From the NCBI GenBank assembly GCA_045540715.1, contig JAZQHT010000016.1, forward strand, positions 1 through 64,000: 64,000 nucleotides of DNA. Direction: 5' to 3'. This stretch comes from UMGS1279 sp045540715. GTDB lineage: Bacteria; Bacillota; Clostridia; Oscillospirales; Acutalibacteraceae. The stretch's first letter is position 1; every line of letters starts with the position of its first letter. This document shows, one piece after another, positions 16,332-24,070 of the stretch. The notes beneath the pieces are model-generated. The model was not told the DNA's origin. It made no database searches and saw only the letters and a program-made list of their open reading frames with translations. The position numbers and the translations under genes are program-made.

Positions 16332-17002
16332 GTTTAGAATGTTCTGCAAAGGCCGCCTCTGCAGCGGTTTTTGAAGACGGCAAACTTTTAGCAGAAGAAT
16401 TTAATGCCGATGGCAAAACCCATAGCGAAACCTTGTGCCCTGCGGCAGAAAACCTGCTAAAAAAAGTGGGATTAAGTTTTTCTGATATAGATATTTATGC
16501 AATAACAAATGGCCCCGGCTCTTTTACGGGACTTAGAATTGGTCTTGCGGCGGTTAAAGGTTTTGCGTTTTTAGATAAAAGCTGTATTACCCTTTCAACA
16601 TTAGAGGTTATTGCAGAAGATTTCAGAGATGAAGAAAAGGAAGTAACCGTTTTATCTCTTATGGATGCAAGGGCAGGTCAGTTTTATACCGCCACCTTTA
16701 AAGCAGGTAACGGTAAGGTTACACGCTTAACGGAGGATGCCGCACTAAAGGGCGAAGAAATTTATGAAAATATAAAACAGTATAATAACGTTATTGCCGC
16801 GGGCGACGGTGCAAAGCTTTTTTGCAGTAAATTTAACGATATTAATTGTTCTGAGGTTTATCAAAACGCGGTAGCGGTTGGTAAACTTGCGTTTAAAAGA
16901 TTAGATTATAAAATGCCTGCAGAAAAAATTGCAGTAAATTATTTAAGAAAACCACAAGCCGAGCGCGAGCGCGAAGCAAAGCTAAAAAACAGTAATATAT
17001 AA
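16316..17002 (+). CDS. tsaB: tRNA t6A biosynthesis protein TsaB
   Basis: ASKHA-fold, catalytically inactive partner of TsaD in t6A synthesis. N-terminal ILSLECS and NGPGSFTGLRIG (65-76) are diagnostic. 228 residues. GGAGGG just upstream lies inside tsaE and places the ATG at 16316. Followed closely by upp. Confidence 0.95.
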   Translation: MLRILSLECSAKAASAAVFEDGKLLAEEFNADGKTHSETLCPAAENLLKKVGLSFSDIDIYAITNGPGSFTGLRIGLAAVKGFAFLDKSCITLSTLEVIAEDFRDEEKEVTVLSLMDARAGQFYTATFKAGNGKVTRLTEDAALKGEEIYENIKQYNNVIAAGDGAKLFCSKFNDINCSEVYQNAVAVGKLAFKRLDYKMPAEKIAVNYLRKPQAEREREAKLKNSNI

Positions 17003-17016
17003 AGGAAGGCAAAATT

Positions 17017-17649
17017 ATGAAAGACAACGTTTTTGTAATGGATCATCCGCTAATTCAACACAAATTAACATTTTTAAGAGATAAACGCACAGGCTCAAAG
17101 CAATTCCGCGAGCTTGTTGGCGAAATTGCAAACCTTATGTGCTATGAAGCCACACGCGATTTACCACTAAAAACAGTAATAACCGAAACCCCCATGCAAA
17201 AATGCGAAACCAAGGTAATTGCAGGCAGAAAACTTGCCGTAATTCCCATTTTGCGTGCAGGTCTTGGCATGGTTGACGGTATGTTAAACCTTGTGCCTTC
17301 TGCAAAGGTTGGCCATATTGGTATGTACCGCGACCCGGAAACTCACGAACCGGTTGATTATTATTGCAAATTGCCAAGTGATTTAGACGAGCGCGACGTT
17401 TTTGTAGTTGACCCAATGTTAGCCACCGGCGGTTCTGCTATTGATGCGGTTGAAAAAATTAAAAAATCAAACCCACGCTCAATTAAGTTTTTATGTATTA
17501 TTGCCGCCCCCGAAGGTATTGAGGCCTTTACAAAAGCCCACCCCGACGTTAAGGTTTATTGCGCAGGTCTTGACGAAAAATTAAACGACCACGCATATAT
17601 TTTACCGGGTCTTGGTGATGCAGGCGATAGAATCTTCGGCACAAAGTAA
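17017..17649 (+). CDS. upp: Uracil phosphoribosyltransferase
   Basis: Salvage enzyme converting uracil and PRPP to UMP. The PRPP loop is VDPMLATGGSA (131-141); the C-terminal LPGLGDAGDRIFGT is the uracil-site signature. 210 residues. AAGGAAGG ribosome site, last gene of a tsaE-tsaB-upp unit ending at a clear terminator. Confidence 0.97.
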   Translation: MKDNVFVMDHPLIQHKLTFLRDKRTGSKQFRELVGEIANLMCYEATRDLPLKTVITETPMQKCETKVIAGRKLAVIPILRAGLGMVDGMLNLVPSAKVGHIGMYRDPETHEPVDYYCKLPSDLDERDVFVVDPMLATGGSAIDAVEKIKKSNPRSIKFLCIIAAPEGIEAFTKAHPDVKVYCAGLDEKLNDHAYILPGLGDAGDRIFGTK

Positions 17650-17655
17650 AAAATA

Positions 17656-17686
17656 AAAGCACCTACTTTTTGTAGGCGCTTTTTTA
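17656..17686 (+). terminator. upp terminator
   Basis: AAAAGCACCTAC and GTAGGCGCTTTT pair (one G-A type mismatch) around a 5-base loop, followed by T6. It lies between convergent genes and overlaps the end of the minus-strand gene. Confidence 0.8.
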
Positions 17687-17866
17687 TTTACCTTCTTTAT
17701 CATTATCCATATTTTCAAGGGCATATTTGCAACATTGCAAAACTAAAAGATTAAAAGAAATATCGTTTTCTTGTGCGGTTTGATTTAGTTTCTCAAACAG
17801 TTCTTCGGTAAAACGAACAGTTCGGGAAATATTTGCCGACTTGTATTTTTTATCAATCTTAAACAT
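17684..17866 (-). CDS. Small ribbon-helix-helix-type protein
   Basis: 60 residues from the ATG at 17866, chosen because TAGGTGA lies 5-10 bases upstream; a longer frame exists but has no ribosome site. The core ISRTVRFTEELFEKLNQTAQ followed by a hydrophobic helix fits a CopG/Arc-like ribbon-helix-helix DNA-binding fold. It lies just downstream of the XRE gene in the same direction, so the two could form a small regulatory pair or an antitoxin-like unit. Target unknown. Confidence 0.65.
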   Translation of the reverse strand: MFKIDKKYKSANISRTVRFTEELFEKLNQTAQENDISFNLLVLQCCKYALENMDNDKEGK

Positions 17867-17888
17867 TTTATCACCTAAAAATATTATT

Positions 17889-18125
17889 TTATAAACCTTC
17901 GAAAAAATCATCAAATTCGCAATTATAAAATTTTTTAAGCTCAATTAAAACACTTGCTTTTATATTTAGTTCGCCGGCTTCGTATTTGGCATAAGTAGAA
18001 CGACCTATGTCAATTCCTCTTCTTTGTAGCTCAGCACATAATTTTTCTTGTGAAATGCCAAATTTATTTCTAAGCTTGCCTAGATTTTCACCCATAAATC
18101 TATCTGTTCTAATTTTTTGTTCCAT
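17889..18125 (-). CDS. XRE-family helix-turn-helix regulator
   Basis: 78 residues starting at the ATG at 18125, with GGGGT about 8 bases upstream. The HTH reads GENLGKLRNKFGISQEKLCAELQ...RSTYAKYEAGELN, typical of Cro/CI/XRE repressors, then a short helix ending in FFEGL. It is divergent from the SLOG gene at 18231, and inverted TTGACCA/TGGTCAA motifs lie in the shared promoter region, so autoregulation and control of the SLOG gene are plausible. Confidence 0.8.
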   Translation of the reverse strand: MEQKIRTDRFMGENLGKLRNKFGISQEKLCAELQRRGIDIGRSTYAKYEAGELNIKASVLIELKKFYNCEFDDFFEGL

Positions 18126-18139
18126 AATATTTACCCCTA

Positions 18140-18213
18140 TATTGACCAGTATTGGTTGCAACTAAGGTTATAATATGCTATAATTGGTAAAAATATTGTC
18201 CGCTATATTGGTC
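18140..18213. promoter_or_regulatory. Divergent promoter with operator-like inverted motifs
   Basis: Plus-strand promoter TTGCAA (18156-18161), 17 bases, TATAAT (18179-18184). TTGACCAGTATTGGTT near 18142 contains ACCA/TGGT, and TATTGGTCAA near 18203 is the inverse of TTGACCA. Motifs of this kind flanking a promoter suit the adjacent XRE repressor. Confidence 0.55.
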
Positions 18214-18230
18214 AAAAAATGGGGAAAGAT

Positions 18231-18656
18231 ATGATTTGTACGTTTTTTGGGCATAAAGATGCATCCAACAACATAATTACGCATATAAAAGAAGTTATAA
18301 TTGACTTAATAGAAAACAAGGGCGTAAAAGATTTTTATGTTGGGAATCATGGTAATTTTGATGCGTACGTAAGAACGGTGTTATGCGAATTGCAAGAAAA
18401 ATATCCAGATATTAACTATACGGTTGTATTAGCATATTTACCTAAAAAAGAGGCGTTTGAAACTGAAAAAGAATATAACACAATATATCCGGAACAAGTA
18501 GCTATGGGGCCTGCAAAATTTGCAATTTCTAGAAGAAACGAATATATGCTTAACAAGTCGGATTATGTTGTAACTTTTGTGCATCGCATTTATGGTGGCG
18601 CCAAACAATATAAAGAAAAAGCCGAACGAAAAGGGAAAATAGTGATTAATATATAA
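18231..18656 (+). CDS. Second SLOG-family (DUF1273-like) protein
   Basis: 141 residues from the ATG at 18231; an in-frame ATG at 18219 is possible but GGGGAAAG lies between the two and suits the later one. Features are FFGHKD at the start, DFYVGNHGNFDAYV (glycine loop), and SRRNEYMLNKSDYVVTFV before YGGA. It is related in fold to the gene at 14174 but not a close copy. SLOG proteins occur in nucleotide-signalling and some defence contexts; no effector is fused or adjacent here. Confidence 0.75.
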   Translation: MICTFFGHKDASNNIITHIKEVIIDLIENKGVKDFYVGNHGNFDAYVRTVLCELQEKYPDINYTVVLAYLPKKEAFETEKEYNTIYPEQVAMGPAKFAISRRNEYMLNKSDYVVTFVHRIYGGAKQYKEKAERKGKIVINI

Positions 18657-18791
18657 AATGTTTAAAAATTTTTATTTACAAAAAAATGGTGTTTGCAAAC
18701 AACATATGCAGCGAGCCATCTTTGCTTTTTGACGACCCACCAATTGTAAAATGATTTATTAAATAATTAATTTTTTCATAGAAAACAATAA

Positions 18792-18825
18792 ACCCACCGT
18801 ATAAAAATTATACGGTGGGTAATTT
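18792..18825 (+). terminator. Terminator downstream of SLOG gene
   Basis: ACCCACCGTATA / TATACGGTGGGT, a 12-bp perfect stem with a 5-base loop, then an AT-rich tail. It is 135 bases after the SLOG stop. Confidence 0.7.
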
Positions 18826-18846
18826 ATTTGCGGCACAATTTTCATC

Positions 18847-19032
18847 TTGTAGGGAACGGATTTATCCGTTCCGTTATTGCGGATGGCATAAATGCCATCC
18901 CTACGGTATTGAATAAAATTTTGAATTGTATATGCAGATTTATCCGTTCTAAAATGCCTTCTCCTCGAGGAGAAGGTGGGTTTTGCTAAGCAAAACGCGG
19001 ATGAGGTGTAATTACGGCGGATGGGTCTTTGT
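18847..19032. repeat. Palindromic repeat copy with CTTCTCC module
   Basis: GGAACGGA-TTTA-TCCGTTCC and GGATGGCA-TAAA-TGCCATCC between TGTAGG and CCTACGG, then the AGATTTATCCGTT tail, a CCTTCTCC-TCGA-GGAGAAGG hairpin, a GTTTTGC-TAA-GCAAAAC hairpin and GCGGATGAGG. Confidence 0.8.
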
Positions 19033-19047
19033 GCTCACCCGTAAAAT

Positions 19048-19082
19048 TAGTGAATAGTGAAAAGTGAATAGTGAATAGTGAA
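19048..19082. repeat. 7-base tandem repeat (TAGTGAA x5)
   Basis: Five head-to-tail copies of TAGTGAA, the third reading AAGTGAA. Non-coding. Possibly unstable in copy number. Confidence 0.8.
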
Positions 19083-19099
19083 TAGGTACGCATGCGCGT

Positions 19100-19166
19100 T
19101 GTAGGGAACGGATTTATCCGTTCCGTTATTGCAGACTACGCGGATGGCATAAATGCCATCCCTACG
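19100..19166. repeat. Palindromic repeat copy
   Basis: Same two hairpins as at 18847, here with a 10-base insert (AGACTACGC) between them, ending in CCTACGA. Confidence 0.8.
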
Positions 19167-19356
19167 ACGTAGAAATTAAATTTCATCTTGTAGGGTTTGC
19201 TGAGTGTTTTTAAAGAATAAACATATATTTTTTGTGAAAATTTTTTACAAAACACGTGGAGAAAAATTTGTAAAATTTTTATGTAAAATTATATAGTTTT
19301 TTTCTTAAAAAACATGTCAATAAAAAAGTTTATACAATTTGTATTATGTTAATAAA

Positions 19357-19378
19357 TGTGGATAACTCGGTGGAAAAG
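19357..19378 (-). promoter_or_regulatory. DnaA box pair in AT-rich intergenic patch
   Basis: TGTGGATAA (exact inverse of TTATCCACA) at 19357-19365 and GGTGGAAAA (inverse of TTTTCCACC) at 19370-19378. Such clusters outside oriC can titrate DnaA. One exact 9-mer in an AT-rich 64 kb window can also be chance. Confidence 0.4.
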
Positions 19379-19509
19379 TGTAAAAAACCGCATAAATAGT
19401 GCCTTTTTTTACCTATTTTAAACCGAGTTTTTAACTTTTTAAAAAATTTTTACTTACAATTTGTAATTTTTATAAAAATTTTTTCACACAAAATTTTGTT
19501 AAAAATTTT

Positions 19510-20166
19510 CTACTTTTTTGATACAAAATCTATAGCTTCGTAAGGAGCGTTTTTAAGTAACTTTTCGTCTTCTTTATTATCTGCGTTGCGGTAGTCAAAA
19601 AGGCGTGTAAAGCCGTTAATATTTTGTTTTATTTCCGCCGCTTTATTAAGGGTTTTTTGGTTTGCTTCTTTAATAAATTCGCTACGGTAACTTTTCATAT
19701 TCTTTTTGCTAACACCGTCAATTAACATAAGAGCGTGGTGGGGGCAAATGTATTCTGCAGTAGAAAATAGTCTTCTAAAATCGGAATCTTTTTCGTAGGT
19801 TATACGAATTGTTTCAAGCATTAAAGAAAGACCCCAGTTTATTTTATTACAAATGAAGCAGTCGTTAAGCATAGCGTCTAATTTTTTAAGGTCGTTCTTT
19901 TTAATCAGCTTTTCAACCTCGTCAAAATGGCTTTCTAAAATTAGCGCTAGCTGTAATTTGCCGCGATGTTCCAAAAGTTTATCATAATGGTGGTTACAAA
20001 AACCGCTTTTATTTGTTTCAATTCTAATATCGGGCTCCATCATAGCAGCCCCTAAAATATAATCGGTAATGCGTTTTTCAATAATGCTTTTCATTTTACA
20101 AATGGGGCAACCATCGGGTTCTAAAAACACGTCAACAACAGGAAGTGTGCAAATGCTTTCTCTCAT
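19510..20166 (-). CDS. DUF6062-like putative zinc protein
   Basis: 218 residues. Two similar Cys/His modules: C20PIC23 with C57NHH60, and C103FIC106 with C141PHH144, a pattern that strongly suggests two bound zinc ions in a helical protein. I associate this layout with the uncharacterised DUF6062 family of Clostridia. No reaction is known. AAAGGA ribosome site; monocistronic, divergent from ogg. Confidence 0.7.
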   Translation of the reverse strand: MRESICTLPVVDVFLEPDGCPICKMKSIIEKRITDYILGAAMMEPDIRIETNKSGFCNHHYDKLLEHRGKLQLALILESHFDEVEKLIKKNDLKKLDAMLNDCFICNKINWGLSLMLETIRITYEKDSDFRRLFSTAEYICPHHALMLIDGVSKKNMKSYRSEFIKEANQKTLNKAAEIKQNINGFTRLFDYRNADNKEDEKLLKNAPYEAIDFVSKK

Positions 20167-20258
20167 AAAAACAGTCCTTTCTTAAATATTTTACAATACT
20201 TTATTAAAAAAGGCAAATTTACGGTTTATTTTTTTAAAAAATATGATAAAATAAAATT

Positions 20259-21056
20259 ATGAATTACGAAATAAAAAAACCACAACCATTTAATTTGAAA
20301 GAAACTTTAAACTGCGGCCAATGTTTTCGTTTTGAAGAAAGGGCCGACGGTGTTTTTTGCGGTGTAGTAAAAAATAAACTTGTAAAGGTAAAAGAAGAGG
20401 GCGAAAAGCTAGTATTTTTTGACACCACAAAAGAGGAATTTGACAACTTTTTGTGCGATTATTTTGATTTAAACCGCGATTATAACGCTATTAATAATTC
20501 CATAACCGGTAACCAGCTTTTAACTACTATTATTGAAAGCGAAAAGGGTATTAGAATTTTAAAGCAAGAACCTTTTGAGGCACTGATTTCTTTTATAATT
20601 TCGGCTAACAATAATATTCCAAGAATTAAAGGAATTGTTGAGCGCCTTTGCGAAAATTTTGGTGAAAAAATTGATGGCGGTTATGCCTTTCCAAAGCCAA
20701 ACGCTTTAAGCACAAAAACACCCGAAGATTTAGGTCTTCTTCGGGCGGGATTTAGAGCAAAATATATAATTGATGCCGCCAAAAAGGTTGATAGCGGCGA
20801 AATAGTTTTAGACGAAATTTATAATATGCCGTTAGAAAAAGCTCGCGAAAAACTTAAAACCATTTTGGGTGTTGGCAACAAGGTTGCAGACTGCACCTTG
20901 CTTTTTGGCTTTAATAAGCTTTCTGCCTTTCCTAAAGACGTTTGGATTAATAGAGCAATGGATAAATATTTTCCGCAAGGTCTTCCAAAATCAGCAGAAA
21001 ATTATATGGGAATTGTGCAACAATACATATTTAATTATGTAAGAAAAAACGGGTAA
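20259..21056 (+). CDS. ogg: 8-oxoguanine DNA glycosylase/AP lyase (Ogg1 family)
   Basis: Removes oxidised guanine from DNA. The N-terminal lobe has FNLKETLNCGQCFRF. The HhH motif LGVGNKVADC carries the nucleophile K208, and the catalytic aspartate is D227 in FPKDVW; the 19-residue distance equals that in human OGG1 (K249/D268). 265 residues. The 3' end abuts the convergent M14-like gene with no terminator. Confidence 0.92.
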   Translation: MNYEIKKPQPFNLKETLNCGQCFRFEERADGVFCGVVKNKLVKVKEEGEKLVFFDTTKEEFDNFLCDYFDLNRDYNAINNSITGNQLLTTIIESEKGIRILKQEPFEALISFIISANNNIPRIKGIVERLCENFGEKIDGGYAFPKPNALSTKTPEDLGLLRAGFRAKYIIDAAKKVDSGEIVLDEIYNMPLEKAREKLKTILGVGNKVADCTLLFGFNKLSAFPKDVWINRAMDKYFPQGLPKSAENYMGIVQQYIFNYVRKNG

Positions 21057-21902
21057 TTACATTATTAACATAAGAACCAAAAGTTCTTTAATTTTATTGT
21101 AATATTCAATTAAATTTTCTTCTGAAATGCCCTTTAAACCAACCGTAAACGTAGGGGCGGAGAACTCATTTTTTACCCATGCGCCAAAGGTGTTAGCAGA
21201 AGTTTCTTCGGTTTGCTTTTGTGGGTAAATAGCATTGATAATTTCTGCCATTTTTAAAGGCCGTTGGTCGTTTTTTAGGTTGTAAAAAGAGATATTTTCT
21301 TGTGTTTCGTTAAAGTTTAAAATATGTCGCGGCACAAATTTTCTAAGGGTTTCCGCAAGGGCTAAACTTTCGGGTTCAGAAAAAGGGGCAAAGCCGCCAA
21401 AACAATTTTTATATGGCGTTGTGGCATTGGTTTTATAAAAGTTATTTTCTAAATAAACGCCCCGTAAGTTATACTCAAAATTCTCGCTTATTGTATCGGC
21501 ATTTTTACTTATTGTGTTGCATAAATAAGAAGCCGCGCTAAAGCCTTTAATTGCAATTTCGTGGCCATCGGGGTTTATAAGCGGCACAAAAATTATACCC
21601 TTGCCGCAGGTGGCTTTTCTTATATTTACACCGGCAATTTCGCCACCCGTTTGCAGTGCAAAGCATACCTCTTCTAAAAACCTTAAAATTATAATACTAT
21701 TTAAGGTTTGGTTGCCGCAAAAAGAAGGTAAATAATAAATATATTCTTCTCCTTTTCCTAAATAGGCGGCATAAATTTCGCGCCCGAGCGTTGAACGAGA
21801 GAGCACCTTTAAATTAATAAAAGGGTAGTTAGATAAAAGGTTAAGCATATCTTTTTTAATTTCGAAAAAGCTTTTTTGTTTAATTGCAATTTTACTGTCC
21901 AT
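21057..21902 (-). CDS. M14 carboxypeptidase-like protein, active site lost
   Basis: 281 residues with the M14 outline: an N-terminal STLGREIYAAYLG, the NPDG motif (110-113), and RGVYLENNF (147-155). The zinc motif HxxE is replaced by C62-G-N-Q65, the substrate-binding NR pair of DLNRNF by E152-N153, the histidine of the LHS-type motif by NFNE (196-199), and the catalytic glutamate of the FTVE motif by G255. Probably a pseudoenzyme, perhaps a wall-peptide or ligand binder. GGAG ribosome site; no signal peptide, so cytoplasmic. Confidence 0.75.
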   Translation of the reverse strand: MDSKIAIKQKSFFEIKKDMLNLLSNYPFINLKVLSRSTLGREIYAAYLGKGEEYIYYLPSFCGNQTLNSIIILRFLEEVCFALQTGGEIAGVNIRKATCGKGIIFVPLINPDGHEIAIKGFSAASYLCNTISKNADTISENFEYNLRGVYLENNFYKTNATTPYKNCFGGFAPFSEPESLALAETLRKFVPRHILNFNETQENISFYNLKNDQRPLKMAEIINAIYPQKQTEETSANTFGAWVKNEFSAPTFTVGLKGISEENLIEYYNKIKELLVLMLIM

Positions 21903-21964
21903 AATATAAAACTCCGTATTTGTGTTTTATTAAAATATATGCAGAAAGGAATTTATTTAAAACA

Positions 21965-22498
21965 ATGAATTTATCTGAAAAAATACTTGATAGCGAATAT
22001 TTATATAACGGCAAAATCTTAAATTTGCGTAAAGACAGAGTTACACTTCCTAACGGCAAAGAAGCCTTTAGAGAAATTGTTGAATTAACGGGAGCAAGTG
22101 CGGTTTTGCCCATAACAAAAGATGATGAAATAATATTCGTTAGACAGTACCGCTGTCCGTTTTCAGAAATTTTACTTGAAATTCCTGCAGGTAAAATTGA
22201 TGAAGGCGAAACACCGTATGAATGTGCCGCAAGAGAACTAAAGGAAGAAACAGGAGCCGTTTCTAAAAATATAACCGAGCTTGCCGTTACCTACCCAAGC
22301 CCCGGTTGTTTAAAAGAAAAATTACATTTATTTGTTGCAACCGATTTAGAATTTGCAGAACTTAATTTAGATGAAGACGAATTTTTAGAGGTTTTAAAAA
22401 TTCCTTTTAATAAAGCGTTAGAAATGATTAAAAGCGGAGAAATTGTAGATGGCAAAACCCTTAATTCAATATTACTTTTCAATGAAATGAGGAAATAA
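21965..22498 (+). CDS. nudF: Nudix hydrolase, ADP-ribose pyrophosphatase type
   Basis: Hydrolyses ADP-ribose and related nucleoside diphosphates to AMP and a sugar phosphate. The Nudix box runs 76-98: G76KIDEG...E82...R90ELKEE95TGA, complete. PSPGCLKEKLHLF downstream is typical of the NudF/ADPRase group. ATG at 21965 gives the family-like start MNLSEKILDSE; the frame is open further upstream without a ribosome site. It is coupled to the esterase gene. Confidence 0.9.
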   Translation: MNLSEKILDSEYLYNGKILNLRKDRVTLPNGKEAFREIVELTGASAVLPITKDDEIIFVRQYRCPFSEILLEIPAGKIDEGETPYECAARELKEETGAVSKNITELAVTYPSPGCLKEKLHLFVATDLEFAELNLDEDEFLEVLKIPFNKALEMIKSGEIVDGKTLNSILLFNEMRK

Positions 22499-22499
22499 T

Positions 22500-23327
22500 A
22501 TGCAAAAATTCACACTTTCATTAAGCAAAAAAGATAAAAGTATTGATATGAACTGCTTTGTTCACAGAGGCGAAAAGGTGCGCGCAGCGGTTGTTGTGTG
22601 TCCTGGTGGTGCGTATCAAAAATTAGCCGATTACGAGGGCGACGTTGTTGCAAAAAAATACTATATGGCAGGTTTTAACGCCTTTACGGTTAAATATTCG
22701 GTTGGCGAAAAGGCAACCTTCCCAAACCCGTTAGTAGATCTATCGATTGCATTAAAAACAATTAGAGAAAATGCAGATAATTGGTTTATCGACCCTAAAA
22801 AAATTGCAGTTTTAGGTTTTTCTGCAGGCGGACATTTAGCGCTTTCGCTTGGCACACAATGGAATAACGAAGAAGTTATGGAAGCAGCCGAGTGTTACCT
22901 AGGAGAAAATAAACCCAACGCAATAATTTCTTGTTATGGTGTTACGGGCGCACGTTTTTGGTTATTCCACAGATCGATTTTTGACGTGTTAACAAAAGGC
23001 AGAACCGAACAAGAGGGTAAAAACCTATTACATAACCCAAAAAACGTTGGCAAACACACCCCACCCGTGTTTATGTGGCACACCTTTAACGATACCGCAG
23101 TACCGGTTAGCGATGCGCTTGAACTTATGGAAGCACTCGATAAAAACGATATACCTTTTGAAAGCCACATTTACCCAAACGGCCCACACGGATTAGGACT
23201 TGCTAAAAAAGATAAGGACGCAAAAGCTTGGCACAAACTTTCGGTTAATTGGTTAAAACGCCTTTTTTATAAAAAAGAAAAACCAACCGCAGAACGCGCT
23301 AAAAATAAAATTTTTGGAGAAATATAA
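22500..23327 (+). CDS. Alpha/beta-hydrolase, esterase/lipase-like
   Basis: 275 residues. Oxyanion loop CPGGAY (34-39), nucleophile S108 in GFSAGGH, acid in NDTAVPVSDA, and histidine in GPHGLG. This set resembles the acetyl-esterase/BD-FAE-like group that deacetylates plant polysaccharides, but no signal peptide is present, so an intracellular carboxylesterase is likely. Substrate unknown. GAGGA ribosome site overlaps the nudF end. Confidence 0.85.
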   Translation: MQKFTLSLSKKDKSIDMNCFVHRGEKVRAAVVVCPGGAYQKLADYEGDVVAKKYYMAGFNAFTVKYSVGEKATFPNPLVDLSIALKTIRENADNWFIDPKKIAVLGFSAGGHLALSLGTQWNNEEVMEAAECYLGENKPNAIISCYGVTGARFWLFHRSIFDVLTKGRTEQEGKNLLHNPKNVGKHTPPVFMWHTFNDTAVPVSDALELMEALDKNDIPFESHIYPNGPHGLGLAKKDKDAKAWHKLSVNWLKRLFYKKEKPTAERAKNKIFGEI

Positions 23328-23328
23328 T

Positions 23329-23366
23329 AAAAAGGATGTGTAGAATTCTACACATCCTTTTTTATT
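23329..23366 (+). terminator. Terminator of the nudF-esterase unit
   Basis: AAAAAGGATGTGTAG / CTACACATCCTTTTT hairpin with T run, immediately after the esterase stop. Confidence 0.9.
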
Positions 23367-23411
23367 GGGTAAAATATTTACTTTTAGTAAACTTGTTTTA
23401 CTATTTGTATA

Positions 23412-24047
23412 TTATTTGGTATAGGCGTTTATAACTACTTCAAAATTTTGTTCGCTTAAATTGTAGGTTACAAGTTGGTTTATAGGAGCGGCATTTTCAG
23501 ATTTTATGTCGGCGTAAATGCTTTCGGCTTCTTTAATTAACTCTGCATTATCAGAAAGTTTTTCATAAAAAACGGGGTCTAAAGCTTTATAATCGTTCCA
23601 AAGTGGTTCGTAAGAAACCTTGCCGTCTTTTATAGAAATATAGCCGTAGTGATCAACGTCGTAACCCCAGTAAAGTTCAAAAAGGCCCGGGTATTTTGGG
23701 TTAGTAGAAAATCTAAATCCGTTTAAAGATTTACCGGTTGGGTTAGAATATTCACCAAGCTTTACAACCTCCGTAGTAAAGGTGTAAACCTCAACCACCG
23801 TTTCTAAAGCGTAAGAGTTGCTGTTAATTATAATAAGTTCGGGTATCTCATTATTATCAAAATCCCTTAAAGCGTAGGTGCAAACCTTACTTTCGGTTTT
23901 ATAAGCCTTTAAAAACTCAACGTATTTTGCTTTGTAACTTTCGGTTAGCGGCACTTCTTGAGTGCAACCCGCAAAACAAGTAACAATAAGCAAAACTGCA
24001 ACAAAAATACACAAAACTGTAACAAATAATAAAACATTTCTTTTCAT
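23412..24047 (-). CDS. Putative lipoprotein of unknown function
   Basis: 211 residues. A long N-terminal membrane segment ends in a lipobox-like CFAGC (Cys28), then a helical stretch and DFDNNEIPELIII, a motif like the calcium-binding FG-GAP/VCBS strand seen in many secreted Clostridia proteins. Secreted and anchored by a lipid is inferred. It belongs to the minus-strand unit with the membrane protein gene upstream, sharing an identical 25-base leader. Confidence 0.7.
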   Translation of the reverse strand: MKRNVLLFVTVLCIFVAVLLIVTCFAGCTQEVPLTESYKAKYVEFLKAYKTESKVCTYALRDFDNNEIPELIIINSNSYALETVVEVYTFTTEVVKLGEYSNPTGKSLNGFRFSTNPKYPGLFELYWGYDVDHYGYISIKDGKVSYEPLWNDYKALDPVFYEKLSDNAELIKEAESIYADIKSENAAPINQLVTYNLSEQNFEVVINAYTK

Positions 24048-24069
24048 AAACTACCTCTATTTTTTAAAT
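24045..24069 (-). repeat. 25-base direct repeat, copy 1
   Basis: Identical to 24932-24956. It spans the start codon and ribosome site GAGGTAG of the lipoprotein gene and reproduces the last coding bases and stop of the ROK gene. Confidence 0.8.
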
Positions 24070-24070
24070 A

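Larger units (their letters stand above)
18657..19509. repeat. Gene-free region with repeats and an AT-rich patch
   Basis: About 850 bases, no gene. It contains a terminator (18792-18825), palindromic repeats (18847-19032 and 19100-19166), a five-unit 7-base tandem repeat (19048-19082), and from about 19200 to 19509 a strongly AT-rich stretch with an exact TTATCCACA-type DnaA box on the minus strand at 19357-19365. Confidence 0.8.
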
